Assembly: GCA_002069725.1 (NCBI GenBank)
Contig: MWBW01000015.1
Location: 1-52,119, forward strand
Direction of reading: 5' to 3'
DNA: 52,119 bases
Origin: Firmicutes bacterium ADurb.Bin248
Lineage (GTDB): Bacteria; Bacillota; Clostridia; Christensenellales; CAG-138
Shown here: piece after piece, positions 17,314-25,955 of the stretch
Numbering within the stretch: the first letter of the stretch is position 1
How the letters are laid out: every line of letters starts with the position of its first letter
Position numbers and translations under genes: made by a program
The notes under the pieces: model-generated
Databases searched by the model: none
Told to the model about the DNA's origin: nothing
What the model saw: the letters and a program-made list of their open reading frames with translations, nothing else

Positions 17314-18483
17314 TCAAACCTCATTCGCTATTTTTTCAACAAGGTCCAGCTTTTCCCAAGGCATCGCAGGATCTCCGAAGTGGCCGAACGAGGCTGTGCG
17401 GCGGTAGATCGGGCGGCGCAGGTCCAGCGCGCGGATCATCGCCTCGGGCCGCAGGTCGAAGCACTTGCGCACGGCGGCAATCAGCCGCTCGTCCGGAGCC
17501 TTGCCCGTGCCGAACGTATCCACGCTGACGGAGACCGGCTCCGCCACGCCGATGGCGTAGGCAAGCTGTATCTCGCAGCGCGCGGCGAGCCCCGCGGCGA
17601 CGATGTTCTTGGCAAGGTAGCGCGCCGCGTAGGAAGCGCTGCGATCGACCTTCGTGGGGTCCTTGCCGGAAAACGCGCCGCCGCCGTGGCGCGCCCAGCC
17701 GCCGTAGGTGTCCACGATGATCTTGCGTCCGGTCAGGCCCGAGTCGCCGTGCGGCCCGCCGATGACGAAGCGCCCGGTCGGATTGACGTAGATCCGCGTC
17801 GCGCCGTCCACGAGGCCTTCGGGCAGCGTGGGGCGGATGATCTGCTCGATGAGCGCGGCGCGGATCTCCTGCTGCGAAGCTTCGGGCGCGTGCTGCGCGC
17901 TCACGACGATCGCCTCGAGCCTTTTGGGAACGTCGCCGTCGTATTCCACCGTGACCTGCGTTTTCCCGTCGGGCCTGAGCCACGGCAGGCTCCCGCCGCG
18001 GCGCGCGGCGCTGAGCTTGCGCGTGAGCTTGTGCGCGAGGTAGATGGGGAGCGGCATATATTCATCCGTATCGCTGCACGCGTAGCCGAACATCATGCCC
18101 TGGTCGCCCGCGCCGGTCGCCATGTCGAAGCCGGAGCCCTGCCTTGCCTCGAGAGATTTGTCCACGCCCTGCGCGATGTCCGGGGATTGCGAGCCGAGCG
18201 CCACGAGCACGGCGCAGTTGTCCGCGTCGAAGCCGAGGCAGGGATCGTCGTAGCCGATGTCGCGGATGGCGGAGCGGATGAGCGGCGTCACCTCGACGCA
18301 CGCTTTGGAGGTGATCTCGCCCATGACGACGGCGAGCCCCGTCGTCGCGCAGCATTCGCAAGCCACGCGCGCGTAGGGGTCGAGCGCGAGGTAGGCGTCG
18401 AGCACCGTGTCGGACAGTATGTCGCAGACCTTATCCGGATGACCGTCCGTGACCGATTCGGATGTGAAGAGTCGTTTTGCCAT
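17314..18483 (-). CDS. metK: S-adenosylmethionine synthetase
   Basis: 389 residues, normal length. Makes SAM from methionine and ATP in the cytoplasm. Seen: [18 protein letters not shown] near the N-terminus (ATP and metal binding), [12 protein letters not shown], the P-loop-like [21 protein letters not shown] (given in parts: [11 protein letters not shown]), and [12 protein letters not shown]. The ATG at 18483 is preceded by GGAAAGGAAA; an upstream in-frame extension would run into the riboswitch. Expression is controlled by the SAM-I riboswitch upstream: high SAM should stop transcription. MtnA elsewhere in the window belongs to the salvage side of the same metabolism. Confidence 0.97.
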   Translation of the reverse strand: MAKRLFTSESVTDGHPDKVCDILSDTVLDAYLALDPYARVACECCATTGLAVVMGEITSKACVEVTPLIRSAIRDIGYDDPCLGFDADNCAVLVALGSQSPDIAQGVDKSLEARQGSGFDMATGAGDQGMMFGYACSDTDEYMPLPIYLAHKLTRKLSAARRGGSLPWLRPDGKTQVTVEYDGDVPKRLEAIVVSAQHAPEASQQEIRAALIEQIIRPTLPEGLVDGATRIYVNPTGRFVIGGPHGDSGLTGRKIIVDTYGGWARHGGGAFSGKDPTKVDRSASYAARYLAKNIVAAGLAARCEIQLAYAIGVAEPVSVSVDTFGTGKAPDERLIAAVRKCFDLRPEAMIRALDLRRPIYRRTASFGHFGDPAMPWEKLDLVEKIANEV

Positions 18484-18555
18484 TGTGGTTTCCTTTCCGT
18501 CCCGTACTAGTATGAAGCCTTGCGCGGGCGGTATGCGCGGCCGTTTCCTCACATG

Positions 18556-18582
18556 AAAAAACGCCTCGCGAAAAACGAGACG
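18556..18582 (-). terminator. riboswitch-controlled terminator before metK
   Basis: On the minus strand CGTCTCG pairs with CGAGGCG over TTTTTCG and is followed by six T. It lies just after the SAM-I aptamer, as the expression platform. Confidence 0.8.
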
Positions 18583-18595
18583 AAAAGAGGTCATC

Positions 18596-18693
18596 GCTCA
18601 TCTTCCGGCTATGCCGCGGGATTTGGCACCTTGCGCTCGCGCGCAGGTTGCCGGGTTTCACAGGGCCCGTCCCCTCAACCGCTCTTGATAAGG
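18596..18693 (-). promoter_or_regulatory. SAM-I riboswitch (S box) aptamer
   Basis: Read on the minus strand: CTTATCAAGAG opening stem, GGTTGAGGGA, GGGCCCTGTGAAACCCGGCA, AAGGTGCCAAATCC and closing GGAAGATGAG. These are the standard conserved blocks of the SAM-I class. It precedes metK and, by family knowledge, binds SAM and favours the terminator. Confidence 0.95.
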
Positions 18694-18715
18694 CTTTGTT
18701 CAATTGTCACGGGGT

Positions 18716-18744
18716 ATGGTAACACAAAGCCGCGGGCTCGTCAA
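18716..18744 (-). promoter_or_regulatory. metK promoter
   Basis: TTGACG (18744-18739) and TACCAT (18721-18716) on the minus strand with 17 bases between. It lies just upstream of the riboswitch and overlaps the terminator hairpin of the gene before it. Confidence 0.6.
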
Positions 18745-18753
18745 GACCCGCGG
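18730..18753 (-). terminator. terminator-like hairpin after the zinc-ribbon gene
   Basis: CCGCGGG and CCCGCGG form a 7-bp stem over a 10-base loop on the minus strand, followed by CTTTGTGTT. It contains the metK -35 box, so the end of one unit and the start of the next share bases. Confidence 0.45.
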
Positions 18754-18794
18754 CCGAGTGTGCATAAAACTTCGGTTGCCCGAAACGCGCGCGA

Positions 18795-19217
18795 TCAATA
18801 GTACGTATAGCTGGAGAACGCGTCGGCAAGCGAGGCGCCCAGCAGCGCCAGTATGATGGAAACCACGATGGTGAGGATGATGCTTACGAGCATCCAAATC
18901 AGCAGGGCGCGGGAGAGGTTCTTGCGGTTGAGGTTGACATTGCCGCCAAACGCCCATACGAGGCTGCAGATAAAACCGACGAGGGGAATCGCGAACACGA
19001 ACATCATCCAGAAAAACTCGCCCGTGCGCATGGGCTGGGTAAGCGGATTGATTGCGGGCACGCTCTGGTACGCGGGCGGGGGAGGCGCATAGCTCGCCTG
19101 GTAGGTCTGGACGGGCGGCTTTGGGGCTTCGTGAGGGGCGCCTTCGATGTTTGCTCCGCAGCCAACGCAGAAACGGGTTCCGTTCGAATTGGCGGTGCCG
19201 CAGTATGGGCAATTCAT
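18795..19217 (-). CDS. zinc-ribbon membrane protein
   Basis: 140 residues. N-terminal zinc ribbon MNCPYCGTANSNGTRFCVGCG (two CxxC pairs at Cys3/6 and Cys17/20; sequence noted as CPYC and CVGC), a Pro/Tyr/Ala-rich linker (about 25-62), then two membrane helices (about 68-90 and 105-130). Such proteins are common in Firmicutes and of unknown role. ATG at 19217 follows AAGGAGG. It is divergent from the Tim44-like gene, which ends in another zinc ribbon, so the two may be linked. Confidence 0.75.
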   Translation of the reverse strand: MNCPYCGTANSNGTRFCVGCGANIEGAPHEAPKPPVQTYQASYAPPPPAYQSVPAINPLTQPMRTGEFFWMMFVFAIPLVGFICSLVWAFGGNVNLNRKNLSRALLIWMLVSIILTIVVSIILALLGASLADAFSSYTYY

Positions 19218-19349
19218 GCATGATACCTCCTTGCTATTTTACCTATCATATCACATTCTGTCGAAATACGGAAGCGGTTGTGGACAGCAACAGCGGCGTG
19301 ATATATAATTATGACGCGTTCATATGATAATATCGAAAGGGCTGGCGCT

Positions 19350-20267
19350 ATGGATAAAAAACGGTTTGTCTTTTTCTTTATAACCGTGCTGCTCGCGGCG
19401 GCGCTTATGCTCGCGCCGGCGCTCGGTATTGCCGACGCGGGGGATTTTTCGGGCGGCGGCGATTACGGCGGCGGCGGCGGCGGAAGCGACTGGGGCGGCA
19501 GCTCCGATTGGGGCAGCGGCTCCACCAGTTGGGGCAGCGGCGATTCGGATACGGACGGCTTCTCCGTCGGCAGCGGCGGGGGCGTCTTTTTTGCGATACT
19601 CTTTATCGTCGTATTGGTGATCGTGTTCAGCAAAAAGAACAAGGGCTCGTCGCGGCCCGTAGTGCCCGGCGCGGCGCGCACGGTTCTGCCCATGACCATC
19701 GCCCAGCTCAAGGGGATGGACCCGCAGTTCTCCGAGGAAACCTTGAAGGAGAAGATCGCGAACCTCTACATCAAGATGCAGGCCGCATGGCAGCAAAAGG
19801 AGTGGGAACCCATGCGCGCGAGCCTTTCCGACGCGCTGTTCAACCAGATGAAGAGCGGCGTGGACGCGAAGATCCGCAGCCGCCAGACCAACTATGTCGA
19901 GCGCATCGCGATCCTCGGCGTGGACCTGACGGGCTTCGGGCAGGACGACAAGCACGACATACTGACCGCCGTGCTGCAGACGCGCATCGTGGACTACACG
20001 CTCGACGACGCGACCGGGAACCTCGTCGGCGGCTCGCGCACCGCCGAGAAGTTCATGACCTACGAATGGACCCTGATCCGCACCAAGGGCGCCAAGACCT
20101 TCGTTTCCGGCGCGGACGAAACCAAGCATTGCCCGAACTGCGGCGCGCCGCTCGACCTGAACCACACGGCCAAGTGCGACTACTGCGGCGCCATCATTGA
20201 AGCCGCCGAGTACGACTGGGTGCTCAACAACATCAAGGGCATTTCGCAGAGGACGGTCGGGAAGTAA
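19350..20267 (+). CDS. Tim44-like membrane protein with C-terminal zinc ribbon
   Basis: 305 residues. Signal or first helix about 5-27, a Gly/Ser/Asp/Trp-rich stretch (about 34-75: GGGDYGGGGGGSDWGG and repeats), a second membrane helix about 80-97, then a Tim44-like domain (MTIAQLKGMDPQFSEETLKE region, IKMQAAWQQKEWEPMRASL, TNYVERIAILGVDL) and a zinc ribbon CPNCGAPL ... CDYCGAII near residues 268-290. The glycine-rich loop would be outside and the Tim44 part inside. ATG at 19350 follows GAAAGG. The family is annotated as Tim44-like or zinc-ribbon transport protein; function unproven. Confidence 0.8.
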   Translation: MDKKRFVFFFITVLLAAALMLAPALGIADAGDFSGGGDYGGGGGGSDWGGSSDWGSGSTSWGSGDSDTDGFSVGSGGGVFFAILFIVVLVIVFSKKNKGSSRPVVPGAARTVLPMTIAQLKGMDPQFSEETLKEKIANLYIKMQAAWQQKEWEPMRASLSDALFNQMKSGVDAKIRSRQTNYVERIAILGVDLTGFGQDDKHDILTAVLQTRIVDYTLDDATGNLVGGSRTAEKFMTYEWTLIRTKGAKTFVSGADETKHCPNCGAPLDLNHTAKCDYCGAIIEAAEYDWVLNNIKGISQRTVGK

Positions 20268-20271
20268 AGAT

Positions 20272-20300
20272 AATTGAGAATTGACAATTGAATTGGCAAT
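20272..20300 (+). repeat. heptad array, copy 2
   Basis: AATTGAG, AATTGAC, AATTGAA, then degenerate ATTGGCAAT. It starts 5 bases after the Tim44-like stop, in gene orientation. Confidence 0.7.
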
Positions 20301-20310
20301 CGCGGAATAC

Positions 20311-20343
20311 AAACGCCCTTCGCTTCACGGCGGAGGGCGTTTT
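20311..20343. terminator. bidirectional terminator
   Basis: AAACGCCCT-CGC pairs with GCG-AGGGCGTTT around TTCAC; T-run on the plus side and A-run on the other, so it can serve both convergent genes. Confidence 0.8.
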
Positions 20344-20367
20344 ACGCGAGCCGGGGGAGGCCGCCGA

Positions 20368-21462
20368 TTACTCCGGCTCCGTCTTCTCCGTCTTCTCCGT
20401 CTTCTCCTTCTTCTTCCTGCGGAAGATCACATGCTTCTGCACAAGATAGTTGAACGCGAAAAGGACGAGATCGACGATCAGCTTGGCGAGAAAATTGCCG
20501 AGCCCCGCGCCCGTAAGGAAGAAGACCGCGGGGGAGCCGGCAAGCAGCGAGAAGGCGACGAGCGCGGCGTAGGCGAAGGCGCTCGCGGCGCTCGGGCGCG
20601 TGCGGAAAACCGCGCGGCAGTTGAGCTGGTAGTTGAGTATGGAACTGATCGACTTGGAAATCGCGAAGCACAGCGCGACCTCGAGCGGGAGCGCCGCGAG
20701 CACAAGGTACAGCGCGTAATCGACGGCCGTGCTCGCAAGCGAGGAGGCCGTATACCGGACCACGCGGGAAAACACGCGCAGCCCGTCGCTTAGGGCGTGG
20801 AAGTGCGTGGATTTGTTGCCGTCGATGTAGATCGTGTCGATCTTCACCTCATAGAAGTCCGCCTTCCATGCGGGAAGGGCCAGGAGCATGTTCATCTCGT
20901 ATTCGTAGCGCTCGCCCGCAAGCTCGAGAAGCTGCGGGAACAGGCTTCGCGGCAGCCCGCGAAGGCCCGTCTGCGTGTCCGTCACGCCAAGGCCGGTGCT
21001 CGCGCGGAAGGCAAAGCGCGTGATGGTGTTGCCCGTGCGCGAGCGGGCGGGCATCTTCGAGAAATCCCGCGCGCCGAGAATCAGCGCGTCCGGATGTTCC
21101 CGCATGGCCGCGGCGATGCGCGCGATGTCGCCGGGCGCGTGCTGGCCGTCCGCGTCGGCGGTGACGACGCCGGGGATATTTTCACCGAGGTCCGCGAGGT
21201 AAGCGACGCCCGTTTTGAGCGCGGTCCCCTTGCCGAGGTTCACTTTATGGCGCAGCACGACGGCGCCCGTTGCCGCGGCGCGCGCGAAAATCTCCGAACA
21301 ACCCGGCCGGACGCTGCCGTCGTCCACGATGATTACGGGGAAGCGCCCCTCGAGCGCTTCAACGAGGGCGGCGAGCTTTTCGTCCGGCTCATAGGCCGGT
21401 ATCAGTACCCAGGGCTTGATGGAAGCTTCCTCCTCGCGCGGCGCGTTTGATATTTCCAGCAT
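20368..21462 (-). CDS. fusion of GT2 glycosyltransferase and GtrA-like membrane domain
   Basis: 364 residues. Residues 15-225: GT-A fold of the polyprenyl-phosphate sugar type, with VLIPAYEPDEKL, VIIVDDGS, LRHKVNLGKGTALKTG and DADGQH. Residues about 232-350: GtrA-like domain with four membrane helices (VVRYTASSLASTAVDYALY, LNYQLNCRAVF, FNYLVQKHVIFRRKK). The two usually separate proteins are joined here. It may load a sugar on undecaprenyl phosphate and move it. The tail KTEKTEKTEPE comes from a 9-base repeat (GTCTTCTCC on the plus strand, about 20385-20412). A TATAAT lies 2 bases before the ATG; no ribosome site is seen, so the start is not secure. Confidence 0.85.
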   Translation of the reverse strand: MLEISNAPREEEASIKPWVLIPAYEPDEKLAALVEALEGRFPVIIVDDGSVRPGCSEIFARAAATGAVVLRHKVNLGKGTALKTGVAYLADLGENIPGVVTADADGQHAPGDIARIAAAMREHPDALILGARDFSKMPARSRTGNTITRFAFRASTGLGVTDTQTGLRGLPRSLFPQLLELAGERYEYEMNMLLALPAWKADFYEVKIDTIYIDGNKSTHFHALSDGLRVFSRVVRYTASSLASTAVDYALYLVLAALPLEVALCFAISKSISSILNYQLNCRAVFRTRPSAASAFAYAALVAFSLLAGSPAVFFLTGAGLGNFLAKLIVDLVLFAFNYLVQKHVIFRRKKKEKTEKTEKTEPE

Positions 21463-21597
21463 TGATTATACTATTATTTGCGGCGGCGCAAAGGGGTCTA
21501 TCCGAAATTTACTGTTTTGTCAAAATACGCTATTGCGCGTATCCGTTCGACAGGATATCCTTACCATTGGGCCGACGGCCCGGGAAAGGAACGCACT

Positions 21598-22569
21598 ATG
21601 AAGGCAAGGGCCTTTTTGATCGTTTTGCGCGACGTGCTGCTTTTCGGCGCGCTGCTTGTTGCCTTCGCGCTGTTTCATCATGTGCTGCCAAAGAGCTACG
21701 AACCGATACGGACCGTCGTGCTGCCTACCCCTGTGGGGACGGGCGCGAACGCCGCCGGAATGGGCGCGGACGATCCCGCGCGGCCTGAGGCGATCGTCGC
21801 GACCGAGGTCGGCGACTTCAGCGCCGCCTTCCCGGATTACGACACAGGCGAAAACGCCGCTTACAGTTACCAGGCCGAAAATCTTCGCATCGCCGTGAGC
21901 TTCGTGCAGCAGAACGATATCGCCTATTTCGTGGCCGACGTCCGGATCCGGAACATCGAGCTGTTCCAAACCTCCTTCGCGGGCGGGGAGTTCAGCACCG
22001 GCGTCACGGAAACCGTGCGCCGCATGGCCAAGGACGCGGGCGCGATCCTGGCGGTATCGGGCGACTTTTGCGGCGCACACAAGACGGGCGCGGTCATCCG
22101 AAACGGCGTGCTTTACCGCGAGGACAGCGGGGATAAGGACGTCTGCGTGCTCTATTACGACGGCACGATGAAGGTCTATTCCGCGGACGAATTCTCCGTC
22201 GACGAGGCCGTGGCAAACGGCGCGTGGCAGGCGTGGAGCTTCGGGCCGGATTTGCTCGACGACGGGCGGGCGCTCACGACGTTCAGCCGCAACCGCGTAT
22301 CGGGCAAGAATCCGCGCTGCGCCATAGGCTACTACGAGCCGGGGCATTACTGCCTCGTGGTCGTGGACGGGCGGCAGGACGGCTATTCCGAGGGCATGAC
22401 GCTCGAGGAGCTCTCGGCGCTCTTTGCCTCCCTCGGCTGCGAGGAGGCGTACAATCTCGACGGGGGCGCCACGGCCATGATGGTCTACGACGACGACATC
22501 ATTTCGAGCCCTTCGGACGGCGGCCGCGCGTCGAGCGACATCATCTGCTTTTTAAGAGAGGGCGCGTGA
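21598..22569 (+). CDS. membrane-anchored phosphodiester glycosidase (NagPA domain)
   Basis: 323 residues. One N-terminal anchor (about 4-27), a linker, then a NagPA/DUF2233-type domain: IAVSFVQQNDIAYFVADVRI, AILAVSGDFCG, WSFGPDLLDDG, RCAIGYYEPGHYCLVVVDGR, and the typical NLDGGATAMMVYDD. Related proteins remove sugar-phosphodiester caps or act in exopolysaccharide pathways. ATG at 21598 is chosen because AAAGGA lies 8 bases upstream; a longer in-frame reading upstream begins in non-coding sequence. The next small gene starts one base after the stop. It is divergent from the GT2-GtrA fusion, so both may serve one surface glycan. Confidence 0.85.
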   Translation: MKARAFLIVLRDVLLFGALLVAFALFHHVLPKSYEPIRTVVLPTPVGTGANAAGMGADDPARPEAIVATEVGDFSAAFPDYDTGENAAYSYQAENLRIAVSFVQQNDIAYFVADVRIRNIELFQTSFAGGEFSTGVTETVRRMAKDAGAILAVSGDFCGAHKTGAVIRNGVLYREDSGDKDVCVLYYDGTMKVYSADEFSVDEAVANGAWQAWSFGPDLLDDGRALTTFSRNRVSGKNPRCAIGYYEPGHYCLVVVDGRQDGYSEGMTLEELSALFASLGCEEAYNLDGGATAMMVYDDDIISSPSDGGRASSDIICFLREGA

Positions 22570-22570
22570 C

Positions 22571-22810
22571 ATGAAGCGGGATTTTATCTGGCGCTTTCTC
22601 ACGCACGCGACCATACTGCTCGCGGGGCTGTTCCTGACGCTGCTCGTGCTCGATCAATACAACCCCTCGATGGACTTCGTCACGAGCGACGTGTCGAAGC
22701 TCTTTCTGCTCGGCTTCGCGCTGTGCGCGCTCATCAGCTCGATCATCGCGGCGGTAAAGCAGTTCCGCGAGCGGCGCCGGAACGGCGGGGAGAAGAACCG
22801 CGAAAATTAG
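22571..22810 (+). CDS. small two-helix membrane protein
   Basis: 79 residues, membrane helices about 10-28 and 44-62, with a basic C-terminal tail (KQFRERRRNGGEKNREN). No known family recognised. It starts one base after the NagPA-domain gene, so the two are cotranslated. It may be an accessory subunit of that gene product; this is only position-based. Confidence 0.65.
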   Translation: MKRDFIWRFLTHATILLAGLFLTLLVLDQYNPSMDFVTSDVSKLFLLGFALCALISSIIAAVKQFRERRRNGGEKNREN

Positions 22811-22814
22811 GGCG

Positions 22815-22838
22815 AAGAACATGGGGGGGCATGTTCTT
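22815..22838 (+). other. hairpin with G6 loop
   Basis: AAGAACATG and CATGTTCTT form a perfect 9-bp stem over six G. It follows the small membrane-protein gene by a few bases and may mark the 3' end of that transcript; no T-run follows. Confidence 0.4.
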
Positions 22839-22849
22839 GCAGGGAATCC

Positions 22850-22879
22850 TTGCCGTATCCCCTTGTTTTGATATATACT
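22850..22879 (+). promoter_or_regulatory. possible promoter of the GGDEF gene
   Basis: TTGCCG at 22850-22855 and TATACT at 22874-22879, spacer 18. The gene starts 71 bases downstream. Confidence 0.45.
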
Positions 22880-22949
22880 CGAATAAACGAACGGGTATTT
22901 GTGTCATGGACTGATCTGTCTGATCGCGGGCCGACTGAGGTGAGATCAT

Positions 22950-24038
22950 ATGGGAAAATGGCCGGGTCTATTTTGGGGTCAAGGAAAAACCTATATACAG
23001 CTTGCATCCGACAACCGCAAGGCCGCCGAAGAGTATAACGAGAATATGCTGTCCGTATTGACGCTTATGGGAGGGCTGCTGATGCTGCTGCCGATGCTGT
23101 CGGCGCCTTTCAGCAACACGAAAACGGACGCCGTCCCCGTCTATTTACTGACAGCCTCGATCTATTTCGCTTTATACCTTCTGTTTAAGCTGCCCGCTAT
23201 GAAAAAGCATGCTCTTTGCGGGCTGTATATCGTATTTTCCGTCTTTTTCGTGCTGGCCATTTATCTTAGCGTCATTCATTCGCCCGGCATGCGGGCGACG
23301 GTCCTGCTGGGAGCGTTTTGCATTATACCGCTCGGTTTTATCGACCGTCCGAGCCGTATGAACCTGTTTGCCGTGTTCTGGCTTACGGTGCATACGGCAT
23401 TGGCGTTTTACCTGAAGCCGAAATATGCGCTCGACGATGCGATCAATTGCCTGTGCTTTGCCATTCTTGGGTGTTTTCTCGGCAATATAATGGTGCGGGT
23501 CCGCTTGGAAAGCTATGAAGCGCGCCGCCTGCTGACCATTGAAAAAGAGACCGATGTGCTGACGGGTCTGTTCAACCGCCGCAAGCTGTTCGAAACCCTG
23601 GCGGTTCTGGAAACGGCGGATGCGGAAAAGCCTTCCGGAATCCTGATGCTGGATATCGATTACTTCAAGGAATTCAATGACAGCTACGGCCATGCCGCCG
23701 GCGACAGGTATCTGAACCGCTTTGGCGAAGCGCTGACAAAGTTCGCGCAGAATTTCCGGCTGCACTTCTATCGCTATGGCGGCGAGGAATTCGTTGCGAT
23801 GGCATATGGGTACGACGAGAAAGAGCTGTTCTCCATTGCCGAAAGTCTGCGCATCGCCGTGCAAAGCACAGATATGGACGGGCACCACATTACCGCCAGC
23901 ATCGGCGTGGCATATTGCGGCGGCGAACAGGTTCTAAACTATGAAAAGGTAATCGACCGGGCGGATAAGGCCGCCTATGCGGCCAAGCGCGCGGGACGAA
24001 ACAGGGTGTGTATGGAGCGAAACGAAGCGCGGGCGTGA
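22950..24038 (+). CDS. membrane diguanylate cyclase (GGDEF domain)
   Basis: 362 residues. Six or so membrane helices between residues 36 and 180 form a sensor of no recognised family; then a GGDEF domain: DVLTGLFNRRKLFE, MLDIDYFKEFNDSYGHAAGD and the active loop YGGEEF. The motif is intact, so it should make cyclic di-GMP from two GTP. The inhibitory RxxD site that normally lies just before the loop is absent (the stretch reads NFRLHFYRY), so product inhibition at that site is unlikely. Ribosome site GAGGTGAG precedes ATG. Base composition is more AT-rich than its neighbours. Confidence 0.9.
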   Translation: MGKWPGLFWGQGKTYIQLASDNRKAAEEYNENMLSVLTLMGGLLMLLPMLSAPFSNTKTDAVPVYLLTASIYFALYLLFKLPAMKKHALCGLYIVFSVFFVLAIYLSVIHSPGMRATVLLGAFCIIPLGFIDRPSRMNLFAVFWLTVHTALAFYLKPKYALDDAINCLCFAILGCFLGNIMVRVRLESYEARRLLTIEKETDVLTGLFNRRKLFETLAVLETADAEKPSGILMLDIDYFKEFNDSYGHAAGDRYLNRFGEALTKFAQNFRLHFYRYGGEEFVAMAYGYDEKELFSIAESLRIAVQSTDMDGHHITASIGVAYCGGEQVLNYEKVIDRADKAAYAAKRAGRNRVCMERNEARA

Positions 24039-24082
24039 GCGGGACGGCGAAGGCCGGGCGGATCGCTTTTTTCATTCCAGCA

Positions 24083-25027
24083 TCATTTCTTATCGTCGTC
24101 ATACAGCAGCGCCGCGCCGAGCATGCCCGCGTCGTTGCCCAGGACGGCGGGCACGATGCGCGCGTGCTCGCGGTAGAAGCTCTTTTTTCTGGTCTTTTCC
24201 CGAACCGGCGCGAAGAGGAATTCGCCCGCGCCGCTCAAACCCCCGCCCAGCGCGATGACCTCGGGGTCGAGCGTGTTGATCAGCGAGGCCGCTGCAGAGC
24301 TCAACGCGTCCGTATAGCGGTCGAACACGAAAAGCGCGGCCGCGTCGCCCGCGCGCGCGCAGTCCACGACGAACTTGGCGTCGATCTTTTCGGGGTCGCC
24401 GCCGGTGCGCTCGTTGATGAGCGTGCCGGGCCGCGCGCGAGCGGCGGCGCGCGCTTCGCGCGCGAGCGCCGAGGCCGCGCAGCGCGTTTCCGCGCATCCG
24501 CGCACGCCGCAGGTGCAGATTTCGCCGCTCATGTCGAGTATGGTGTGGCCGATCTCGCACCCGTTGCCCATCCCGCCGCGCCAGAGCCTGCCGTTGATGA
24601 TGATGCCGCCGCCGAGCCCCGTGCCGAGCGTGAGAAGCACCGCGCATTGCGCGCCGATGAACGCGCCCGCATGCAGTTCCGCGAGCGCCGCGAGATCCGC
24701 GTCGTTGCCCAGGAGCACCGGCGCGTCGGGGAAGCGCTCCTGCACGCGCGCGCGCAGCGGGAAGTCGTGGAAACCGAGGTTGTACGCGTTGATGACGCGC
24801 TCCCGCGCGCGGTCTATGCTGCCCGGCACCGCGAGGCCGACGCTTTCGAGCGCGCCCCTTGCGAGGCCTTCGCAGAGCTCCCCGGCCATGCGCGCGACGA
24901 GCGCGGGCACCTCCTCGGGCCTTCCCTGCGGGAAAGGCTCGTCCACGCGCCTGACGAGGTTGCATCGCGCGTCGTACAGCCCGCCCGCGATGTGCGAGCC
25001 GCCGATGTCGAATCCGGCGTTGAACAT
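24083..25027 (-). CDS. ROK family sugar kinase
   Basis: 314 residues. ATP-binding start FDIGGSHIAGGLYD, LTLGTGLGGGIIINGRLW, and the zinc motif GHTILDMSGEICTCGVRGCAET (noted as GHTIL and CTCGVRGCAET) typical of ROK proteins. No HTH domain, so it is a kinase (glucokinase or N-acetylhexosamine kinase type) rather than a repressor. It is the last gene of the uvrC-HAD-hprK-ROK operon; its ATG lies one base beyond the hprK stop codon, suggesting coupled translation. Pairing with HPr kinase fits a link to carbon control. Confidence 0.9.
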   Translation of the reverse strand: MFNAGFDIGGSHIAGGLYDARCNLVRRVDEPFPQGRPEEVPALVARMAGELCEGLARGALESVGLAVPGSIDRARERVINAYNLGFHDFPLRARVQERFPDAPVLLGNDADLAALAELHAGAFIGAQCAVLLTLGTGLGGGIIINGRLWRGGMGNGCEIGHTILDMSGEICTCGVRGCAETRCAASALAREARAAARARPGTLINERTGGDPEKIDAKFVVDCARAGDAAALFVFDRYTDALSSAAASLINTLDPEVIALGGGLSGAGEFLFAPVREKTRKKSFYREHARIVPAVLGNDAGMLGAALLYDDDKK

Positions 25028-25028
25028 A

Positions 25029-25955
25029 TCATTCCCGCCCTTCCAGCAGAGCCTGCGCCCTTCGCGTGAAATCGCCCGAGGTGTCGTATCCCATGCGTTT
25101 TAACAGGAAGTTGCGCGCCGCGACCTCAATGACCACGGCAAGGTTGCGGCCGGGACTTACTGGCAGCATGGTTTCGGGCACGCGCACGCCGAGCATCTCG
25201 GTCGTGCTCTGCGCGCCGAGCCGGTTGTACTCGCGGTCCGCCTGCCAGAGCTCGAGATCCATCACGAGGTCCACGGATTTTTCCCCGAGCACCGCGCCCA
25301 CGCCGAACAGATAGCGCACGTCCACGACGCCGATGCCGCGCACCTCAATCAAGCAGCGCGTGGCGTCCGGCGCGCGGCCCACGAGCCGGTTTTCCGTGAC
25401 GCGCGTGATCTCCACCACGTCGTCCGCGACGAGGCGGTGGCCGAGCTTGATCATCTCGAGCGCGGTTTCGCTCTTGCCAAGGCCGCTCACGCCGCGCAGC
25501 AGTATGCCCACGCCCGAAACGTCGAGCATCACGCCGTGTATGAGCGCGCTCGGCGCGAGCTTTCGCGAGAGATAGTTCGTGATGCGGTGGCCGATGTCGT
25601 CCGTGAGCGCGCCCGAGAGGAACACGGGCGTGGCGTATTTTTGCGCGCAGTCGGTGAGCGCCTTGGGCGGCATGTTGTTGCGCGCGCACACCACGCAGGG
25701 GATGCCGTGGCTCATGAAGCGGTCGAGCCTTTCGTAGGCCTCCTCGTAGCTCATGCCGTAGAGGTAGTGCATCTCGCTGTTGCCCAGCAGCTGCACGCGG
25801 CTGCGGGCGAAATGGATGTAATATCCCGCGAGCTGCAGCCCCGGACGGCCGATCTCGCCGGTTTCGAACACCGCCTCGCCCGAGCCCTGCACGAGCACGC
25901 TCATGCCGAGGGCTTCGGCGAACCGCTCGACTTTGATGGATATGCTCTCAGCCAT
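25029..25955 (-). CDS. hprK: HPr kinase/phosphorylase
   Basis: 308 residues, normal length. N-terminal domain to about 130, then the kinase core: Walker A GVSGLGKSE (about 154-162), and the family signature IEVRGIGVVDVRYLFG (about 202-217). It phosphorylates and dephosphorylates Ser46 of HPr and so governs carbon catabolite control in Gram-positive bacteria. ATG at 25955 follows GAAAGGAAGG and overlaps the preceding hydrolase stop by 8 bases. Confidence 0.96.
   Translation of the reverse strand: MAESISIKVERFAEALGMSVLVQGSGEAVFETGEIGRPGLQLAGYYIHFARSRVQLLGNSEMHYLYGMSYEEAYERLDRFMSHGIPCVVCARNNMPPKALTDCAQKYATPVFLSGALTDDIGHRITNYLSRKLAPSALIHGVMLDVSGVGILLRGVSGLGKSETALEMIKLGHRLVADDVVEITRVTENRLVGRAPDATRCLIEVRGIGVVDVRYLFGVGAVLGEKSVDLVMDLELWQADREYNRLGAQSTTEMLGVRVPETMLPVSPGRNLAVVIEVAARNFLLKRMGYDTSGDFTRRAQALLEGRE

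Noticed and set aside
22880..22949. Cyclic-di-GMP riboswitch before the GGDEF gene
   Set aside because: The leader is short and lacks the conserved GEMM blocks.
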